Assembly (NCBI RefSeq): GCF_000527135.1
Contig: NZ_AZUP01000001.1
Location: 868,001-932,000 of the forward strand
Direction: 5' to 3'
DNA: 64,000 nucleotides
Source of the DNA: Methyloversatilis discipulorum
GTDB lineage: Bacteria > Pseudomonadota > Gammaproteobacteria > Burkholderiales > Rhodocyclaceae
Part shown: in pieces, positions 60,585 to 64,000 of the stretch
Numbering within the stretch: the stretch's first letter is position 1
How the letters are laid out: each line of letters starts with the position of its first letter
Position numbers and translations under genes: made by a program
Notes under the pieces: generated by a model
The model's input: only the letters and a program-made list of their open reading frames with translations
Databases searched by the model: none
What the model was told of the DNA's origin: nothing

Positions 60585-60923
60585 ATGGAAGTCATCGTCG
60601 AATCACGGAATCCGGAAGTCAGTGCCCTGCGCAGCGTGGCCGAGAACCGGCTGCGCTTCGTGCTGCGGCGACTCGCCTGGCGCGTGCCGAGAGCGAAGGT
60701 GAGGCTCGACGACACCAATGGTCCGCGTGGTGGCGTCGACAAGGAGGTACGCGTCGAACTGCAGATGATCGGCAGCGAACCGGTGGTGGTCAGCGCCCGC
60801 TCGCGCGACTGGCGCGGTGCGCTCGATGCCGCCTTCGCCCGCGCTGCACAGCGCCTGGTGCGCACGGTACGCCGCGCCCGGCAGCACTCATCCGCCCGGA
60901 CACTGAATTTCCAGACCGAATGA
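60585..60923 (+). CDS. HPF/RaiA-family ribosome-associated protein (short form)
   Basis: This 112-residue protein resembles the ribosome hibernation factor fold: MEVIVESRNPEVSALRSVAENRLRFVLRRLAWRVPRAKVRLDDTNGPRGGVDKEVRVELQMIGSEPVVVSARSRDWRGALDAAFARAAQRLVRTVRRARQ. The pattern is the beta-alpha-beta-beta-beta-alpha of HPF/YfiA, with a basic last helix for rRNA. It lacks the long C-terminal dimer domain. AGGAGG lies just upstream of the ATG. The Bax-inhibitor-1 gene follows after 57 nt. Confidence 0.82.
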   Translation: MEVIVESRNPEVSALRSVAENRLRFVLRRLAWRVPRAKVRLDDTNGPRGGVDKEVRVELQMIGSEPVVVSARSRDWRGALDAAFARAAQRLVRTVRRARQHSSARTLNFQTE

Positions 60924-60980
60924 GCCCGCGCGATCGGGCGCATCCGTCTCAACGCTTTCAACGAATGGAGTAATACAGAC

Positions 60981-61679
60981 ATGGAACATCGATATCCCCG
61001 TACCACCCCGCTCGGCCTGCGCGCCGAGGTCGCCGATGCAGTCGTTATCGACGGTGCCGGCCGCAAGGTGCTGCGCAACACCTATATGTTGCTCGGCATG
61101 AATCTGGCGTTCAGTGCCCTGATCGCCTACGTCGCCATGGCAGCGCGCTGGCCGGCGCCCGGCATCCTGCTGACGCTGGCCGGCTACTTCGGCCTGCTGT
61201 TCGCGGTCAACAAGTTCCGCGACAGCGGCGCAGGCGTGCTGCTCACCTTCGCGCTGACCGGCTTCATGGGCTACACCATCGGCCCGCTGCTGAACGCGGT
61301 GATGAGCCTGCCCGGCGGCAACCAGACCATCACGCTGGCGCTCGGCGCCACCGCCGGTGTCTTCCTCGCGATGTCCGGCTGGGCGACGGTGACGAAGCGT
61401 GACCTGTCGGGCATGGGCAGCTTCCTGTTCATCGGCATGGTGGTGGCGATCCTGGCGGGTCTGGGTGCCATGTTCTTCCAGATCCCGGCGCTGTCGCTGA
61501 CCGTGTCCGCGGCCGTGGTGCTGCTGATGGCCGGCATGATCGCCTTCGAAACGCAGCGCATCGTGCGCGGAGGTGAGACGAACTACGTGATGGCCACCAC
61601 CGGCCTGTTCGTGTCCATCTTCAACCTCTTTACCTCGCTGCTCCAGCTGTTCGGCTTCATGGGCAGCAGCAACGACTGA
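60981..61679 (+). CDS. Bax inhibitor-1 / YccA family membrane protein
   Basis: This 232-residue inner-membrane protein has seven predicted helices. NTYMLLGMNLAFSALIAYVAM near the start and AAVVLLMAGMIAFETQRIVRGGETNYVMATTGLFVSIFNLFTSLLQLFGFM match the BI-1/YccA family; the closing acidic-lined helices are typical. E. coli YccA modulates FtsH protease, and other members leak calcium or protons in a pH-dependent way. It sits downstream of the HPF-like gene and is closed by a strong terminator, so the two probably share a transcript. Confidence 0.92.
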   Translation: MEHRYPRTTPLGLRAEVADAVVIDGAGRKVLRNTYMLLGMNLAFSALIAYVAMAARWPAPGILLTLAGYFGLLFAVNKFRDSGAGVLLTFALTGFMGYTIGPLLNAVMSLPGGNQTITLALGATAGVFLAMSGWATVTKRDLSGMGSFLFIGMVVAILAGLGAMFFQIPALSLTVSAAVVLLMAGMIAFETQRIVRGGETNYVMATTGLFVSIFNLFTSLLQLFGFMGSSND

Positions 61680-61703
61680 CACTCCTCCGGTGCGATCCCG
61701 GTT

Positions 61704-61740
61704 GTCCGCGCGCGGCGCCTGCCGCCCGCGGACTTTTTTT
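61704..61740 (+). terminator. Intrinsic terminator after the Bax-inhibitor-1 gene
   Basis: A stem GTCCGCG(c)GCGGC / GCCGC-CGCGGAC with one bulge and a 4-nt loop is followed by seven T's, 25 nt after the stop codon. It cleanly ends the HPF-BI-1 transcript. Confidence 0.88.
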
Positions 61741-61856
61741 CGTCCCGCAACGCGGCCGTGCCGGCTCAAGAAACTGGGAAATGCACCCGTTACCCTGCAG
61801 GACGGGTAGCCGCAGCACCCGGGCAACACACAACACATACGCCCGCCGGAGGAGCC

Positions 61857-63020
61857 ATGTTGAAGAATCTGAGTGTGCGCAAGGCCTTTGCACTGTTCGG
61901 CGCCTCGTCGGCGCTGGTCTGCTGCGCCGTGCTGAACGTCGCCTCCGGCTGGGAGAACTGGCCCGTGCAGATCAGTGCTTCGCTGGCTCTGCTGCTCGGC
62001 GGCGCCCTCACCGGCACCCTGATCGGCCGCTTCTACGGCCAGCGCGCCGAAGTGATCGTCGGCGGCCTCAACGCGCTGGCCAAGGGCCACCTGGACTGCA
62101 AGCTGAGCCTCGACGGCAAGGACGATTTCGCCTGGCTGTGCTACGAGTACAACGCGGCCCGCAAGGCCGTAAAGCAGCTGGTCGAGCGCGTGCAAGGACT
62201 GTCGGGCACGCTGACCAGTGCCGCGGTGGACCTGTCCACCTTCTCCGGTGCCGCGCGCGAGAACGGAACGCGTCAGCTCGATTCGATCCGCGCCGTCGGC
62301 AGCGCGATCGAACAGATGAGCGGCAACATCCGCGAGGTCGAGTCGCTGTCGCACGAGGCGAGCGAACTGGCGCGCAGCGCCGGCGAAGCATCGCAGGCGG
62401 GCAAGACCACGCTGCAGGCATCGCTGACCAGCGTACATGCCGCCTCCGACAAGATGGCCAGCTCGCTCACCGTGATCGAGCAGTTGGTCGAGGACTCGCG
62501 TGCGATCAACCGCATCAATGAACTGATCAAGGAACTGTCCGATCAGACCAACCTGCTGGCGCTGAACGCCGCCATCGAGGCCGCCCGTGCCGGCGAACAG
62601 GGTCGTGGCTTTGCCGTGGTGGCCGACGAGGTGCGCAAGCTCGCGCAGCGCAGCCAGGCGTCGGCAAACGACATCAGCCAACTGGTGGTGCGCATCCGCG
62701 ACGACGCCGAACAGACGATCGCGCTGGTCCGCAGTTCGAGCGAGGAAGTGAATGGCGCCACGCAGAACACGGCGGCTGCGGTCAGCGAGTTCGACGACAT
62801 CCTGCAGCGCCTGCTCGAACTGTCAGGCAAGTCGACCACGATCAGCAGCAGCCTCAGCGTGCAGAACGCTGCGGTGAGCGAGATCGTGCGCAATAACGAC
62901 GTCTTGTTCGCGCTGTCGGAAGAGAGCGCGCACGGTGCGCAGGAAACCGCCCGGCAGGGCAATGAAGTGGCCAGCGCGGCACAGACGCTGCAAGCCGCCG
63001 TGCAGGCCTTCAAGACCTGA
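61857..63020 (+). CDS. Methyl-accepting chemotaxis protein without a periplasmic sensor domain
   Basis: This 387-residue chemoreceptor has two near-adjacent hydrophobic helices ([21 protein letters not shown] and [19 protein letters not shown]), leaving only a short external loop. A HAMP-like segment follows ([30 protein letters not shown]). The signalling tip is [50 protein letters not shown] precedes the ATG. The overall plan repeats that of 33666-34865, and again an LQxHRG sensor gene follows. No C-terminal CheR/CheB docking pentapeptide is visible. Confidence 0.9.
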   Translation: MLKNLSVRKAFALFGASSALVCCAVLNVASGWENWPVQISASLALLLGGALTGTLIGRFYGQRAEVIVGGLNALAKGHLDCKLSLDGKDDFAWLCYEYNAARKAVKQLVERVQGLSGTLTSAAVDLSTFSGAARENGTRQLDSIRAVGSAIEQMSGNIREVESLSHEASELARSAGEASQAGKTTLQASLTSVHAASDKMASSLTVIEQLVEDSRAINRINELIKELSDQTNLLALNAAIEAARAGEQGRGFAVVADEVRKLAQRSQASANDISQLVVRIRDDAEQTIALVRSSSEEVNGATQNTAAAVSEFDDILQRLLELSGKSTTISSSLSVQNAAVSEIVRNNDVLFALSEESAHGAQETARQGNEVASAAQTLQAAVQAFKT

Positions 63021-63107
63021 TCACCTCGGGCACCCCGCGGACGGCGTCGCCTGCACCCGTCGGCAAATCCGACTCCAAGTACGCAGCAAGGCAGGCATCC
63101 GAGACAA

Positions 63108-64000
63108 ATGGCAAGCGGCATCCGCACACTGTTCAGTCCCGCCATCCGACTGATGAACCGGCTGGACTACCCCCGCAAGTTCGCGGTGCTGGGCTCCATG
63201 GTGCTGTTCGCCTTCGCGGTCGTCGTCTACAACCTCTACACCAGTCTGAGCTCGGACATCCGCGCGGCCCGGTACGAGCTTGAAGGCATCGCGCGCATCC
63301 GTACGCTGACGCACGTCGTGCAGTCGCTGCAGAAGCATCGCGGCCTGGTTGCCGGCGAACTGGGCGGCGTCGCAACGATGCGACCCGAGCGCGAAGCGCG
63401 CGAAGCAGAGGTCACCGCCGCCTTCGAAGCGCTGGTGCAGGCACTCCCGCGCGATCTGACCACCAGCCGCGACTTCTTCGAGATGCGCACCGACTGGGAA
63501 CGCCTGCGCATGCAGGGGCCGGGCTGGTCTCCGGAAATCAGCTTCGAGGTGCACACGCGGCTGATCGAGCAGATGCTCAACTTCGAAGCCGACGTTGCTG
63601 ACCGCTACCTGCTCACGCTGGACCCGGAACCGGCGTCCTACTACCTGATCGACAGCAGCGTGAGCAAGCTGCCGGCGACGATAGAACGACTCGGCAGGGT
63701 ACGTGCCTTCGGCACCGTCATCCTTTCGGCCGGATCGGCGACGACGCAGCAGGTGATCGAGATGTCGGCGCTGGTCGCCGAACTCGATGCGGCGCGCAAG
63801 AGCGCCAGTTACAACATCGAAAAGACCGGCCGCTACAACCCCTCGTTGCAGGAAACGGTGTCGAGATCAGCGGCGGACATTGCCGACTCGCTGGGCAACA
63901 TCGTGCGTCAGGTCGAGACGCAGTTGCTGGCGTCGTCCGCACACACCCTGTTGTCTCCGCAGCTGTTCTTTGACGGCACGACGGCGGCCATCGACCGCAT
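63108..64000 (+). CDS. Membrane sensor protein with NIT-like LQxHRG domain, 3' end outside window
   Basis: At least 297 residues are present, running off the window. After a basic N-terminus and a membrane helix (KFAVLGSMVLFAFAVVVYNLY) comes a periplasmic helical domain with RTLTHVVQSLQKHRGLVAGELGG (74-81) and RYLLTLDPEPASYYLIDSSVSKLPATIERLGRVRAFGTVIL. This resembles the sensory region found in some chemoreceptors and GGDEF or kinase proteins. The output domain, probably an MCP, kinase or cyclase, lies beyond the edge. ATG 63108 or ATG 63153 are possible starts. It follows the preceding chemoreceptor by 87 nt. Confidence 0.82.
   Translation, partial: MASGIRTLFSPAIRLMNRLDYPRKFAVLGSMVLFAFAVVVYNLYTSLSSDIRAARYELEGIARIRTLTHVVQSLQKHRGLVAGELGGVATMRPEREAREAEVTAAFEALVQALPRDLTTSRDFFEMRTDWERLRMQGPGWSPEISFEVHTRLIEQMLNFEADVADRYLLTLDPEPASYYLIDSSVSKLPATIERLGRVRAFGTVILSAGSATTQQVIEMSALVAELDAARKSASYNIEKTGRYNPSLQETVSRSAADIADSLGNIVRQVETQLLASSAHTLLSPQLFFDGTTAAIDR

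Noticed and set aside
60888..62681. Minus-strand open frame across the BI-1 and chemoreceptor genes
   Set aside because: It is antisense to conserved proteins and crosses a strong terminator; composition is His/Gln/Arg-rich, typical of shadows.

Overview
This window is GC-rich, gene-dense chromosome from a Gram-negative bacterium, most likely a betaproteobacterium. The clues are a DUF2863 gene, PEP-CTERM proteins, a tsaB-rimI-uracil-DNA-glycosylase cluster, type IV minor-pilin operons and an OmpR/EnvZ pair. A Rhodocyclales-type organism such as Methyloversatilis would fit, but that is inference. I see no rRNA, tRNA, CRISPR array or intact prophage. No gap between genes exceeds about 300 bases.

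Layout. 1-2416: end of a copper-type bufferin (RiPP) operon (bufA, partial bufB) behind a lone tyrosine recombinase. 2590-8477: six-gene Mrp cation/proton antiporter operon with mrpA and mrpB fused. 8729-11565: release factor 3 and a DUF2863 protein. 11625-16432: tungstate/molybdate uptake locus with a one-component regulator, a small secreted protein, permease, ATPase and two different substrate-binding proteins. 16436-18448: a hydroxypyruvate-isomerase family protein, a 2OG-Fe dioxygenase and a DUF202 protein.

18665-32008 (all minus strand): two complete tandem fimT-pilV-pilW-pilX-pilY1 sets. The upstream set, which ends with a pilE-like gene, has a frameshifted pilY1 that appears to lack 10 nt. 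The downstream set is intact and ends with a coupled small secreted protein.

32189-35752: a DUF3422 protein, then a chemoreceptor with no sensory domain whose end overlaps a membrane-anchored protein carrying an LQxHRG sensor motif. 36013-43632: radA, alr, a LysR regulator divergent from lplT, a glycine-zipper protein, a family-4 uracil-DNA glycosylase, rimI and tsaB. 43768-50838: a receiver-TPR protein, a DUF1501 protein behind a strong terminator, two small secreted proteins, OmpR/EnvZ, SapC and a truncated hemoglobin. 50844-56072: PerM-type permease with a cNMP-binding protein, a BT1-like transporter, an M20 amidohydrolase and a MEKHLA protein. 56260-58702: three consecutive PEP-CTERM proteins. 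58737-64000: a DUF429 protein, an NhaR-like regulator divergent from a short HPF-like protein and a Bax-inhibitor-1 protein with a LysR-type dyad between them, then a second short chemoreceptor followed by another LQxHRG sensor protein cut by the window edge.

REP-like palindromes related to GTGGGAGCGGCC(TT)GGCCGC sit in three intergenic regions (about 8.5, 35.9 and 54.3 kb). Many genes overlap by 1-10 nt (ATGA, GTGA or TGATG junctions), so translational coupling is common here.
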